From assembly GCA_001749745.1 (NCBI GenBank), contig JWTM01000396.1, forward strand, positions 124,001 through 188,000: a DNA stretch of 64,000 bases. The letters run 5' to 3'. Numbering within the stretch: the stretch's first letter is position 1; each line of letters opens with the position of its first letter. Shown here one piece after another: positions 41,842-50,184 of this stretch. Source of the stretch: Candidatus Marispirochaeta associata (GTDB lineage: Bacteria > Spirochaetota > Spirochaetia > JC444 > Marispirochaetaceae). Both the position numbers and the translations under genes were made by a program. The notes beneath the pieces were generated by a model that was not told the origin of the DNA, made no database searches, and saw nothing but the letters and a program-made list of their open reading frames with translations.

Positions 41842-44340
41842 ATGTTCGCAAACTATGAAACTACATTGAAGCGGGTTCTCATCTCACGAATCAAACGTTT
41901 TAAGGGTGTCTCCATTGCTGTGCTGACGCTCATCGTTTGCTCACTCCTGAGCGCCTGCTACGATTTCAACAATCCTGTCGACCCCGGGGCGGATAATTAT
42001 CAAGGATTCAAGACCGAGCGGGACGACACAATCTATTCCATTAGCTACGATCCGAACGGTGCGGACAACGGCGGAGATCTCCCGGTTGATGCTGCCCTGT
42101 ACGCCCCCGGAGATTCAGCAACTGTCCTCGGAAATATCGGAGCTACACCCCTAGCGCTGACAGGCAACACCTTTGTCGGCTGGAACACAGCCGCCGACGG
42201 AAGCGGCACTCACTATAATCCTAATAACAGATTGAGTATGCCCGCTTCCGATGTAACCCTTTATGCTGTCTGGACTACTAGTACCACCTATACCGTAAAC
42301 TATAATGCAACCCTCGCCGACGGCGGTTCGGCCCCTATTGATCCACACTCATATCTGCCGGGTACTGTAGCGACCGTTCTGGGAAACAGCGGCGGCCTCT
42401 TTAAAAACGGCTATCGTCTCTATAGCTGGGATACCCAAACCGACCGCCTGGGAACCGACTATTGGGGAGGCTCGGAGATTACCATTAGCGGCGATGTAAA
42501 CCTGTACGACGATTGGATCCCCGATTTCGCCGGCGGGGACGGGCTTTCTCTTGCCACCGCCTATCAGATCGAGGATGCGAACCATCTCTATAATGTAAGA
42601 TATGTTGCCTCATTTCCAGGCAACTATTTCAAACTCACGGCGGACATCGATTTAAGTTCCGTTGATTCGGATCTTACCGTGGCAACCTATGATCCTATTC
42701 TTGGATGGGATCCTATAGGAGACAACAGCGCGCCGTTCAACGGGAACTTCGACGGGAATGGATTTGTCATTAGCAATCTATTCATTGATAGAGGCGGGAA
42801 TGATATCGGTCTTTTCGGGATGACCCAAGGTGCAACGCTGGAACGGGTGGTTCTGCAGGACGTCGATGTCTCCGGCGGTGGGCAGAATATAGGGGGCCTA
42901 ATCGGGCGGATCGATAGTATCGGAATTGACACAGTTCGCGAATGCTTTACCAGCGGTCAGGTAAACGGAGGCGACCAGATCGGCGGTCTTGTCGGGCGCC
43001 TCTCGCTCAACGGTTCGATTGAAAGATCCTATAGTTTCGCCGACGTTGCCGGGGTAAACCAGGTAGGAGGATTGATAGGATACAACGGCGATAGCGTGCT
43101 AAACAGTTATGCTATCGGATTTGTCAGCGGTACAGACAGCGTAGGGGGTCTGGTAGGAAACAACGGCGGATCGATCGATTTCAGCTACGCCGCGGGCGGA
43201 GTTACCGGTTCAAGCTTAACCGGCGGTCTGGTCGGCACGAACGGCGGGACCGTTACCGATAGCTATTACGATTCGGACACTAGCGGACAGAGCGATAATC
43301 TCGGCAAGGGCGATCCGTACATAACCGCCGATATGACCGACTATCTAACATACGGCTCCTGGGACTTCGCTACTGTTTGGGAGATAGATGATGGCGTCTC
43401 CTATCCCTATCTGCAATGGCAGGGCGGGGGAATGATTCCCACTCCCTCCTCCGGTAATACTATCTCCTATTTCGCCAACGGAGCCGATTCCGGGCTTCCG
43501 CCCGCCGACGCCGGCACCTACCTGCCGGGAGCGTCTATTACGATTCTCGGAAACAGCGGGGGACTTTCGAGGACGGGCTTTGAATTCGCAGGCTGGAATA
43601 CCGCCGCCGACGGATCGGGCGCCCCCTATCCGGTGGGGTCGGCAAGCATGCCTGCATCGGATCTTAATCTCTATGCCCAATGGGAGGTGCCGATTCTGGC
43701 GGCCCAGTGGGATTTCCAGACAGGATCGGAACTGATCGACTCGTCGTCCTACGGGAATAATCTGAGCTTAAGTAGCGGTAGTCCCGCATTCGGCAATGAC
43801 GGTGCAACCGATTATCTCGAGTTTACCAGCGACAACGACCGGCTTTCGATCGTCGGAACTACTTCATTGGAATCGGTTGCCGGCGGCCAGAGTTTCTCGT
43901 TCTGGTATTACGGGAATATCTTTGAACAGGGATCGGTAATGAGCCGTTTTAGCGGCAGCCAGCGGGTTTGGACGGTAGGACCGCAATTGGCGGGTCAGTT
44001 CAACATAATGGATAGCGCCGGATATATCGGCGGTTCGGCTTTCAACTTTGGTACAGGATTCAATCCCGGAGCGTGGAATCACGTGGTAGTAACCTACGAT
44101 GTAATAGTGGAAGAAGCGCAGGTCTATATCAACAATGCGGCACCAGTTACCCGGTCTATCGATTCCACCTATTTTTATGATACAGGAACGACCTTCTATG
44201 TCGGCAATTCCGCGGATGGGACTAATGCCGGAAATGCGGTATATGATCTGGTTACGGCCAATCAGAGGGTAGCCCAGTTCCGAATCTTCAACTACGTCCT
44301 CGATGCCAGCGAGGTGGATGCGATCTACACCTCGTTCTAA
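41842..44340 (+). CDS. Large lipoprotein paralogue: InlB-type repeats, GLUG motifs and LamG-like C-terminus
   Basis: The 832-aa protein is a shorter relative of its upstream neighbour. After a basic N-terminus and lipobox LLSAC it has YDFNNPVDPGADNYQGF, almost the same segment as in the first protein. Two InlB-type repeats (about residues 60-225) precede the GLUG block (42520-43430; GGLIGR, GGLVGR, GGLIGY, GGLVGN, GGLVGT). A third InlB-type repeat lies between GLUG and the LamG-like end (43690-44337; AWNHVVVTYD), a placement not seen in the first protein. The pair arose by tandem duplication followed by repeat gain or loss. A surface role is probable; the ligand is unknown. Confidence 0.9.
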   Translation: MFANYETTLKRVLISRIKRFKGVSIAVLTLIVCSLLSACYDFNNPVDPGADNYQGFKTERDDTIYSISYDPNGADNGGDLPVDAALYAPGDSATVLGNIGATPLALTGNTFVGWNTAADGSGTHYNPNNRLSMPASDVTLYAVWTTSTTYTVNYNATLADGGSAPIDPHSYLPGTVATVLGNSGGLFKNGYRLYSWDTQTDRLGTDYWGGSEITISGDVNLYDDWIPDFAGGDGLSLATAYQIEDANHLYNVRYVASFPGNYFKLTADIDLSSVDSDLTVATYDPILGWDPIGDNSAPFNGNFDGNGFVISNLFIDRGGNDIGLFGMTQGATLERVVLQDVDVSGGGQNIGGLIGRIDSIGIDTVRECFTSGQVNGGDQIGGLVGRLSLNGSIERSYSFADVAGVNQVGGLIGYNGDSVLNSYAIGFVSGTDSVGGLVGNNGGSIDFSYAAGGVTGSSLTGGLVGTNGGTVTDSYYDSDTSGQSDNLGKGDPYITADMTDYLTYGSWDFATVWEIDDGVSYPYLQWQGGGMIPTPSSGNTISYFANGADSGLPPADAGTYLPGASITILGNSGGLSRTGFEFAGWNTAADGSGAPYPVGSASMPASDLNLYAQWEVPILAAQWDFQTGSELIDSSSYGNNLSLSSGSPAFGNDGATDYLEFTSDNDRLSIVGTTSLESVAGGQSFSFWYYGNIFEQGSVMSRFSGSQRVWTVGPQLAGQFNIMDSAGYIGGSAFNFGTGFNPGAWNHVVVTYDVIVEEAQVYINNAAPVTRSIDSTYFYDTGTTFYVGNSADGTNAGNAVYDLVTANQRVAQFRIFNYVLDASEVDAIYTSF

Positions 44341-44351
44341 GTCGGCGGGAG

Positions 44352-44381
44352 TTGTACAAGCCCCGTTCAGCCTGCTATCCT
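44352..44381 (+). promoter_or_regulatory. Weak promoter of the aminotransferase gene
   Basis: TTGTAC (44352-44357), 18 bases and TATCCT (44376-44381). The leader contains GAGAGGA ahead of the TTG start. Confidence 0.3.
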
Positions 44382-44413
44382 CGTCCCAATCCTAAAAAAG
44401 AGAGAGGACAGCC

Positions 44414-45598
44414 TTGGATTCCGTGCAACCGATCATCGCCGACCGTCTGCGGGACGTTCCCCGCTCCTTTATCCGTGAAATTCTTAAAGTGACCCTCGAT
44501 CCGGAGGTGATCTCTTTCGCGGGAGGTCTGCCGAACCGCAAGTTCTTTCCGGTAGAGGCTTTGCGAGAGGCGAGCGACCGGGTCTACCGCGAGAGGGGCG
44601 AGGCGGTGCTGCAGTACGGTAACTCGGAAGGCCTGCTCGATCTTCGCGAATACATCGCCGAGCGTTATGCCGAGAAGCAGGGGCTTACAATAGATCCGGC
44701 CACTATACTGATCACCAACGGCTCCCAGCAGGGGCTCGACCTGATTTCCAAGACCCTCTTGAACGAGGGGGACGGCCTGCTTATCGAGGAGCCCGGTTAC
44801 CTGGGGGCGATTCAGGCCTTCTCGATCTACCGTCCCCGATTTCTTCCGGTTCCCGTCGGGGATGGGGGAATGGATGTGGAGGCTCTGGAGGAGACCCTTT
44901 CCAGCGCCGATCCCCGGCTTATCTACACGGTGCCTAATTTTCAGAATCCATCGGGGATCTCCTATCCCAAGGCGAACCGAAAAGCCGTTGCGGAGCTGGT
45001 GGCGAGCTCGGGTGCCTATCTAATCGAGGATAACCCCTATGGCGAGCTGCGCTTCAAGGGTGAGTCTGCCGCCTCTTTCGCCCGCTATCTGCCTGAGCAG
45101 ACGATCCTGCTCGGCTCCTTCTCGAAGGTCGTCGCCCCGGGTTTCAGGTTGGGCTGGATTGCGGCGCCCCAGGCCCTCTACGAGAAGCTTCTGATCGCGA
45201 AGCAGGCCTCGGATCTGCATACCACCCACTTTACCCAGGCGGTGATTCTCGAATACCTGCGCCATAACAACCTCGATGACCACCTAGCGACAATCTGCAA
45301 AGCATACGGCGATCAGTGCCGGGCGATGCGGCAATCAATCGCCTCTCACTTTCCCTCGACTATTAGTTGCACCGATCCCGACGGCGGGATGTTTCTCTGG
45401 GCGCGGTTGCCCGAAGGCATGGCAGCCCTGGATCTCTTCGAGGAGGCGGCGAAAAGGAAGGTGGTCTTCGTTCCTGGCGACCCCTTCTACATCAGCCGGG
45501 AACGGGTCAATAGCCTCAGGCTCAACTTCTCCTGCGTCGATGAGGAGACCATAGAGCGGGGAATAGCAGTCTTAGGCGAGGTTATGCACCGCTTTTAA
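44414..45598 (+). CDS. PLP-dependent aminotransferase, class I/II (2-aminoadipate/aromatic type)
   Basis: The 394-aa protein resembles the LysN/2-aminoadipate aminotransferase group, i.e. the MocR catalytic domain without the GntR DNA-binding part. Motifs: ISFAGGLPNRKFFPVEAL, LQYGNSEGLLDLREYIAERY, TNGSQQGLDLISKTLL, YTVPNFQNPSGISYP, and the Schiff-base Lys in GSFSKVVAPGFRLGW. The amino donor and acceptor cannot be told apart from sequence. The start is a TTG with GAGAGGA upstream. Three bases after its stop begins a decayed copy of the mnmE promoter region, which suggests mnmE once followed directly. Confidence 0.92.
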   Translation: MDSVQPIIADRLRDVPRSFIREILKVTLDPEVISFAGGLPNRKFFPVEALREASDRVYRERGEAVLQYGNSEGLLDLREYIAERYAEKQGLTIDPATILITNGSQQGLDLISKTLLNEGDGLLIEEPGYLGAIQAFSIYRPRFLPVPVGDGGMDVEALEETLSSADPRLIYTVPNFQNPSGISYPKANRKAVAELVASSGAYLIEDNPYGELRFKGESAASFARYLPEQTILLGSFSKVVAPGFRLGWIAAPQALYEKLLIAKQASDLHTTHFTQAVILEYLRHNNLDDHLATICKAYGDQCRAMRQSIASHFPSTISCTDPDGGMFLWARLPEGMAALDLFEEAAKRKVVFVPGDPFYISRERVNSLRLNFSCVDEETIERGIAVLGEVMHRF

Positions 45599-45601
45599 GG
45601 G

Positions 45602-45653
45602 CGCGCTTCCTCCTCTTACCCATACCAGGCCTGTGAACTCTTCCCTGTTCATA
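45602..45653 (+). repeat. Decayed copy of the mnmE promoter/start region (left flank of TRAP operon)
   Basis: Collinear matches to 48768-48840: CGCGCTTC (45602-45609), TCTTACCCATACCA (45614-45627, 13 of 14) and TGAACTCTTCCC (45634-45645, 12 of 12). An 18-base block that holds the -10 box in the mnmE copy is missing here. Confidence 0.65.
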
Positions 45654-45673
45654 ATAGGCGTTCCGACTTTTCC

Positions 45674-45702
45674 TTGACTTCCCTATTAAGCGGGCTTAGG
45701 AT
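45674..45702 (+). promoter_or_regulatory. Promoter of the TRAP transporter operon
   Basis: TTGACT (45674-45679), 17 bases and TAGGAT (45697-45702). The first transcribed bases contain a GGCAC-TTCG-GTGCC hairpin (45711-45724), then AGGGAGGT before the ATG at 45758. Confidence 0.55.
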
Positions 45703-45710
45703 GATTAAAG

Positions 45711-45724
45711 GGCACTTCGGTGCC
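45711..45724 (+). other. UUCG-tetraloop hairpin in the dctP leader
   Basis: A 5-bp stem capped by TTCG lies at the predicted 5' end of the mRNA. Such hairpins can protect transcripts; no T tract follows closely enough for termination. Confidence 0.45.
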
Positions 45725-45757
45725 TATTCTTTGCTCTTTATTAGGGAGGTTTTTAGT

Positions 45758-46792
45758 ATGAAAAAACTTAGCAGGCTTTTTATTATTTCTCTCTTCATGC
45801 TCTGTGCGCTCACGCTTGCAGCGGCCCCGGTAACCCTGAAATTGGCCCATCTTAATCCGCAGCAGCCATTCGATATACCTTCCGCAGCAATTGCCGCGGT
45901 ATTCAAGGCTGAGGTAGAGGCTAATTCCAATGGCGAGATTGAGGTCGAAATATTCCCCAACGGCGTGTTGGGAAAAGAACGGGAAACAATGGTTCAAGTC
46001 AAGGGCGGGGTGGTTCAATCCTATATTGCATCCACCGGCGGCATGTCCACATTCTATCCCCTGATCGATGTAACCAATTTACCTTTTGCATTCTCAAGCT
46101 ACAATGTCGGCTATCGGGTGTATGACGGTGATTTCGGGCAGGATCTGGCGGAGGATATCGAACAAAAAACCGGCTTGAAGGTTCTCGGATTCGGCGAGTC
46201 CGGCGGGTTCTTTGCTATCAGCAACTCGCGGCGCCCGATTAAGAGCCCCAGCGATATGCGGGGTATAAAAATTCGAACGATGACCGTTCCCCTTCACATG
46301 GAGATTATCAAGGCCCTCGGTGCTTCTCCCACACCTATTGCGTGGGCGGAAGTTTATACCTCTCTACAAACGGGAGTCGTCGACGGCCAGATGAATCCTA
46401 TCTCCATTATCAACATGGCCAAGTTCTACGAGGTCCAGAAATATATTACCCTTACCAATCATCTCTATGCTCCTTACGTGTGGGTCATGAATCCCCGTTT
46501 CTATAACGGTTTGACCTCTAGTCAGAAAGAGATCGTTGATGACGCCGCCCGCACCGCAATTCTGGCCGGACGCGGCTTGAGCAGGATCATCGATGCAACC
46601 GATAAGGGGCTTCCGGTATTGCAGGAGAATATGGAGGTTTATGTTCCCACCGCTTCCGAGATTCGTGCCTTCAGGAATCGAACAATCCCTGCTGCCCGAG
46701 CCTTTATGAAGGATAAATACGGGAACGAGGGTGAGCAATGGGTCAACAAGTTCCTCGATGCCATAGAGGAGGCAGAGCGGGAACTCGACTGA
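45758..46792 (+). CDS. dctP: TRAP transporter substrate-binding protein (DctP family)
   Basis: The 344-aa periplasmic binding protein has a signal peptide MKKLSRLFIISLFMLCALTL ending near AAA. The mature part shows the DctP pattern: VTLKLAHLNPQQPFDIPSAA, GEIEVEIFPNGVLGKERE, the substrate-carboxylate Arg region DMRGIKIRTM, and ALGASPTPIAWAEVYTSLQT followed by GVVDGQMNP. It likely binds a small organic acid; the exact ligand is not readable. AGGGAGGT sits 7 bases before the ATG; the longer frame from 45674 runs through the promoter and is rejected. A strong hairpin separates it from dctQ. Confidence 0.95.
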   Translation: MKKLSRLFIISLFMLCALTLAAAPVTLKLAHLNPQQPFDIPSAAIAAVFKAEVEANSNGEIEVEIFPNGVLGKERETMVQVKGGVVQSYIASTGGMSTFYPLIDVTNLPFAFSSYNVGYRVYDGDFGQDLAEDIEQKTGLKVLGFGESGGFFAISNSRRPIKSPSDMRGIKIRTMTVPLHMEIIKALGASPTPIAWAEVYTSLQTGVVDGQMNPISIINMAKFYEVQKYITLTNHLYAPYVWVMNPRFYNGLTSSQKEIVDDAARTAILAGRGLSRIIDATDKGLPVLQENMEVYVPTASEIRAFRNRTIPAARAFMKDKYGNEGEQWVNKFLDAIEEAERELD

Positions 46793-46819
46793 TTACTATA
46801 AACTATTTTCCCTATACCT

Positions 46820-46863
46820 GGGGAAGGAACCTGGCGCTAACAGGATCCTTCCCCTGTTTATTT
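46820..46863 (+). terminator. Intercistronic hairpin between dctP and dctQ
   Basis: GGGGAAGGA (46820-46828) pairs perfectly with TCCTTCCCC (46846-46854), with an inner CCTG/CAGG stem across an A-A mismatch, followed by TGTTTATTT. It is likely a partial terminator or mRNA 3' stabiliser that raises binding-protein output over the membrane subunits. Confidence 0.7.
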
Positions 46864-46880
46864 ACAAGGAGCCGCTATCT

Positions 46881-47411
46881 ATGGCAGATGCAAATTCCGG
46901 ATTCCTGCAGAGCCTATCCGACACTCTGGACTGGGTGGTGCGGAAAATTACCATTCTACTCTTCGGCCTCATGACCGTTGTTGTTCTTATCGGAGTATTG
47001 TTTCGGTACGGATTCCGTGTTCCCCTGAGCTGGACTGAGGAGCTCTCCCGCTACCTTATGATTTGGGGCGCTTCGCTGGCCGTTAGTTCGGGTATAAAAT
47101 TCGACGAACATGTCGGTCTAACGGTCTTGCTGGATTCAATTCAAAACAGGCCCCTACGGATGGTCCTGCACACTATAATCACCCTGCTCGTACTGGGTTT
47201 TCTCCTCATCATGACCTGGTATGCCTTTGCTATGACCGTTGAATCACGTTATCAAATCGCTCAATCCCTTGGGGTGAGCATGTTCTTGCCATCCCTGGCA
47301 ATTCCGGTTGCCATGGGGCTGGCAGTGATTCAATTGATTCTTACCTATCTGCTGCGTCTCAAGCGCGGCGACCGGGGCGATGAGCACGAAGCCCGGGTAA
47401 TCGATATTTAG
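46881..47411 (+). CDS. dctQ: TRAP transporter small permease (DctQ family)
   Basis: The 176-aa protein has four membrane helices (about 27-48, 65-85 with SWTEELSRYLMIWGASLAVS, 100-125, 140-165). SWTEELSRYLMIW is the family signature. It forms the inner-membrane complex with DctM. AAGGAG lies 9 bases before the ATG. The C-terminus is basic and cytoplasmic. The gene is followed after 11 bases by dctM. Confidence 0.94.
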   Translation: MADANSGFLQSLSDTLDWVVRKITILLFGLMTVVVLIGVLFRYGFRVPLSWTEELSRYLMIWGASLAVSSGIKFDEHVGLTVLLDSIQNRPLRMVLHTIITLLVLGFLLIMTWYAFAMTVESRYQIAQSLGVSMFLPSLAIPVAMGLAVIQLILTYLLRLKRGDRGDEHEARVIDI

Positions 47412-47422
47412 GGGAGCAGCGG

Positions 47423-48709
47423 ATGTTTTTATCAATAGTTATTGTTTTTCTGACTCTTCTCATTATTGGTGTTCCCATTGGATTTACCATCGGGATCGCT
47501 GGGTTGGTAGGCCTCTTCCTCATGGGAGCCGGGGTCAGTATGTTTTCTATGGCGCCGCTCCAGTTTTTTTCCGGGCTCGATATGTTTACGCTCATGGCGA
47601 TGCCCTTTTTCATCTTAGCCGGTGAGATCATGAATAAGACCGGAATAACTACTAGACTCGTTAAGTTTGCCAACATCCTCGTAGGTCATTGGCGAGGAGG
47701 TTTGGCCCACGCCAATATCATGGCCAGCGTCTTTTTCGCCGGGATGACCGGTGCGGCGGTATCGGATACGGCGGCTATCGGCACCATGTTGATTCCGGCC
47801 ATGGAGGAGGACGGTTATGATCTTGATTTCTCGGCCGCGGTGACGGCCTCTTCATCCATTATCGGGCCGACAATCCCGCCGTCGAACATGATGGTAATCT
47901 ACGGATCCCTGATGAATGTTTCGATTGCCGGCCTGTTTGCGGCGGGATTCCTGCCCGGTCTAGTCTTGGCTGGGGTGCTGATGATAATCTCGGCCATTAT
48001 CTCTATTCGTCGCGGTTACTCGAGGAGTGAGAAGACCAATTTTCGTCAGAAATTGATCGGATTCAAGAATGCGATTATTCCGCTGCTGATGCCTATCATT
48101 ATTCTCGGCGGAATCTTAAGCGGGATTTTTACGCCCACCGAAGCGGCTGCGGTCGCCGTCGCATATGCGCTGTTTATCGGTTTTTTTGTTCTACGGAGTC
48201 TCAAACTCCGTGATATTCCAGTGATGTTGCAGAAGACCGCAATGGTGACGGGGGTTGTTTTTCTCATCATCGGAACCGCTTCAATCCTCAGCTGGGTACT
48301 GGCGATAAATCAGATTCCCGATCGGATTGCCGAAATGCTACTAGCGGCTACCGGGGATCCGAATATGGTCCTCTTTCTGATCATCCTTTTGATGCTGGTA
48401 GTGGGAATGTTTATGGATATCGCCGCCGCGCTTATAATCCTCGGTCCCATCCTGCATCCTATAGCCGTCTCCATAGGCATAGCGCCGATACATTTCGGGA
48501 TCATCATGGTTCTCTCTCTGAATATTGCTCTGATGACGCCGCCGGTAGGCGCCTGTCTCTTTGTCGCTTGCAGTATTACCAAGCTAAAACTTTCGGAAAT
48601 AAGTAAAGCGATATTACCCTTTATCGTTGTAGAGGTCATAGCGCTCTTTATTATTGCCTACATACCTCAGATCTCGATGCTTCTGCCGCGCCTACTCGGG
48701 TTCGGTTAA
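47423..48709 (+). CDS. dctM: TRAP transporter large permease (DctM family)
   Basis: The 428-aa integral membrane protein has about 12 helices and is the Na+-driven transport subunit. Signatures: PFFILAGEIMNKTGITTRLV, ASVFFAGMTGAAVSDTAAIG, GPTIPPSNMMVIYG, GIFTPTEAAAVAVAYAL, and LMTPPVGACLFVACSITKL near the end. Length and motifs are complete. It is the last gene of the operon and is followed by an 11-bp perfect-stem hairpin. The operon as a whole is less GC-rich than the flanking mnmE and aminotransferase genes. Confidence 0.96.
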   Translation: MFLSIVIVFLTLLIIGVPIGFTIGIAGLVGLFLMGAGVSMFSMAPLQFFSGLDMFTLMAMPFFILAGEIMNKTGITTRLVKFANILVGHWRGGLAHANIMASVFFAGMTGAAVSDTAAIGTMLIPAMEEDGYDLDFSAAVTASSSIIGPTIPPSNMMVIYGSLMNVSIAGLFAAGFLPGLVLAGVLMIISAIISIRRGYSRSEKTNFRQKLIGFKNAIIPLLMPIIILGGILSGIFTPTEAAAVAVAYALFIGFFVLRSLKLRDIPVMLQKTAMVTGVVFLIIGTASILSWVLAINQIPDRIAEMLLAATGDPNMVLFLIILLMLVVGMFMDIAAALIILGPILHPIAVSIGIAPIHFGIIMVLSLNIALMTPPVGACLFVACSITKLKLSEISKAILPFIVVEVIALFIIAYIPQISMLLPRLLGFG

Positions 48710-48716
48710 TGAATCA

Positions 48717-48755
48717 AGGCTCCATCAGGAATACGTGATGGAGCCTCCCTTTATT
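48717..48755 (+). terminator. Terminator of the TRAP operon
   Basis: AGGCTCCATCA (48717-48727) pairs perfectly with TGATGGAGCCT (48736-48746) over an 8-base loop; CCCTTTATT follows. The T tract is weak but the stem is strong. Confidence 0.75.
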
Positions 48756-48767
48756 ACCGTTGCGAAC

Positions 48768-48840
48768 CGCGCTTCAAGGCTCTTGCCCATACCACGCCCT
48801 TTCGGTATCCTAGGCCGCCTATGAACTCTTCCCGTGCATA
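48768..48840 (+). repeat. Intact mnmE promoter/start region (right flank of TRAP operon)
   Basis: This is the counterpart of the degraded copy at 45602-45653, offset by about 3.2 kb. It contains the functional -10 box and the first codons of mnmE. Confidence 0.65.
48783..48811 (+). promoter_or_regulatory. Promoter of mnmE-mnmG-rsmG, leaderless layout
   Basis: TTGCCC (48783-48788), 17 bases and TATCCT (48806-48811), then 9 bases to the ATG at 48821. There is no ribosome-binding site. Confidence 0.45.
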
Positions 48841-50179
48841 TCACGACGACCCCATCACCGCCCTGGCTACCCCCTGGGGGGAGAGCGCCGTAGCGGTTAT
48901 CCGCACCTCCGGCGCCGGGTCGGTGGAGCTGATCGCCGCCTGCTTCTCCCGTTCATCGGCCCTGCGGAAGGCTGCAAGCCACGCGATGGTCCACGGGATG
49001 CTGATTGATCCCGACGACGGCCGGGAGATAGACGAGGTGCTCTGCGCGGTATTCCTGGACGGTCGGGGCTACACCGGCGAGGAGTCGGTAGAAATCCACG
49101 CCCACGGCAGTCTTCCCGGAATCCAGTTGATCCTGGAGCTGCTGCGAAAGGCCGGATTCCGGGATGCCCAGCCGGGGGAGTTCACCCAGCGGGCTTTTTT
49201 AAACGGCCGTATGGACCTGACCCAGGCCGAGGCGGTGGCGGAGATCGTCTCGTCCAAGAGCAGAGCCGCTCACACTATGGCCCTGCACCGTCTGGGCGGG
49301 GGCATTCGGGAGCGGATAAACGCCGCTAAGGAGGAGCTTAAAATCCTCCTCGGGGCGGTGGAGATCCAGCTTGACTATCCCGAGGATGAGGTGCCCGCGA
49401 CGGAACTGATCGATCCGGTCCGCATCAGCGCCTTAGGCGAGGATCTACACCGGCTGACCGAGAGCTTTACCGTCGGGCGGCTCTACAACGAGGGGGCCCG
49501 AATCGCCTTGAGCGGCCGAACAAACGCCGGAAAATCATCCCTCTTCAATCTCTTTGTCCGGGAGGACCGCTCCATCGTAAGCGAGGTCCATGGCACGACC
49601 CGGGACTTCGTCCATGAAAAGGTCACCATCCAGGGGATCCCGGTCACCCTCTACGATACCGCAGGCTTACGGGAAGCGGCATCCGGGGACGCGGTGGAGG
49701 AGGAGGGGATCCGCCGTTCCGGCCTGGTTACCGGCGAGGCGGATCTGGTGCTCTATCTGGTAGACGGAAGCCAGGGTATCGCTCGAGAAGAGCTCAACGG
49801 GCTGGATCGGGAACAGACCCTGCTGGTCTGGAGTAAGGCCGATATCAGCGCCGCAGCGCCCCCAGAAGGTTTTTTGGCGGTGAGCAGCAGCTCGGGCGAA
49901 GGCTTCCCCGAACTGGAAAAGGCTATCCGGGATCGCTTGCTGGGCCGGGCGCCCGGCGACGATGCGGCGGTGATCGATTCGGTGCGTCAGCGGGATCTTC
50001 TTATCCGGGCCCAGCAGGCCCTGGGCGAGGTCGAGACCGGACTAGCGGCAGATATGCCCCTGGATGCGCTGGCGGTAGACCTGCGGGATGCGCTGGATTC
50101 CCTGGGGGAGATTACCGGCGAGGTGACCACCACCGAGGTGTTGAATGATATGTTCTCCCGTTTCTGCGTGGGAAAGTAG
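48821..50179 (+). CDS. mnmE: tRNA uridine-5-carboxymethylaminomethyl modification GTPase
   Basis: MnmE works with MnmG to modify the wobble U34 of several tRNAs, using GTP, methylenetetrahydrofolate and glycine or ammonium. The N-terminal folate-binding domain (AVAVIRTSGAGSVELI, EESVEIHAHGS) precedes helices and an inserted G domain: G1 GRTNAGKSSLF, G2 GTTRD, G3 DTAGLRE, and G4 WSKAD (a variant of NKxD). The protein ends FCVGK, with the catalytic C-terminal Cys. Length 452 aa is standard. Its first 25 bases are echoed in the degraded copy upstream of the TRAP operon. Confidence 0.97.
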   Translation: MNSSRAYHDDPITALATPWGESAVAVIRTSGAGSVELIAACFSRSSALRKAASHAMVHGMLIDPDDGREIDEVLCAVFLDGRGYTGEESVEIHAHGSLPGIQLILELLRKAGFRDAQPGEFTQRAFLNGRMDLTQAEAVAEIVSSKSRAAHTMALHRLGGGIRERINAAKEELKILLGAVEIQLDYPEDEVPATELIDPVRISALGEDLHRLTESFTVGRLYNEGARIALSGRTNAGKSSLFNLFVREDRSIVSEVHGTTRDFVHEKVTIQGIPVTLYDTAGLREAASGDAVEEEGIRRSGLVTGEADLVLYLVDGSQGIAREELNGLDREQTLLVWSKADISAAAPPEGFLAVSSSSGEGFPELEKAIRDRLLGRAPGDDAAVIDSVRQRDLLIRAQQALGEVETGLAADMPLDALAVDLRDALDSLGEITGEVTTTEVLNDMFSRFCVGK

Positions 50180-50184
50180 GTAGT

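Noticed and set aside
48795..48812. ATACC/GGTAT inverted repeat in the mnmE promoter as a terminator
   Set aside because: Only 5 bp with no T tract; it is part of the promoter spacer and -10 region.
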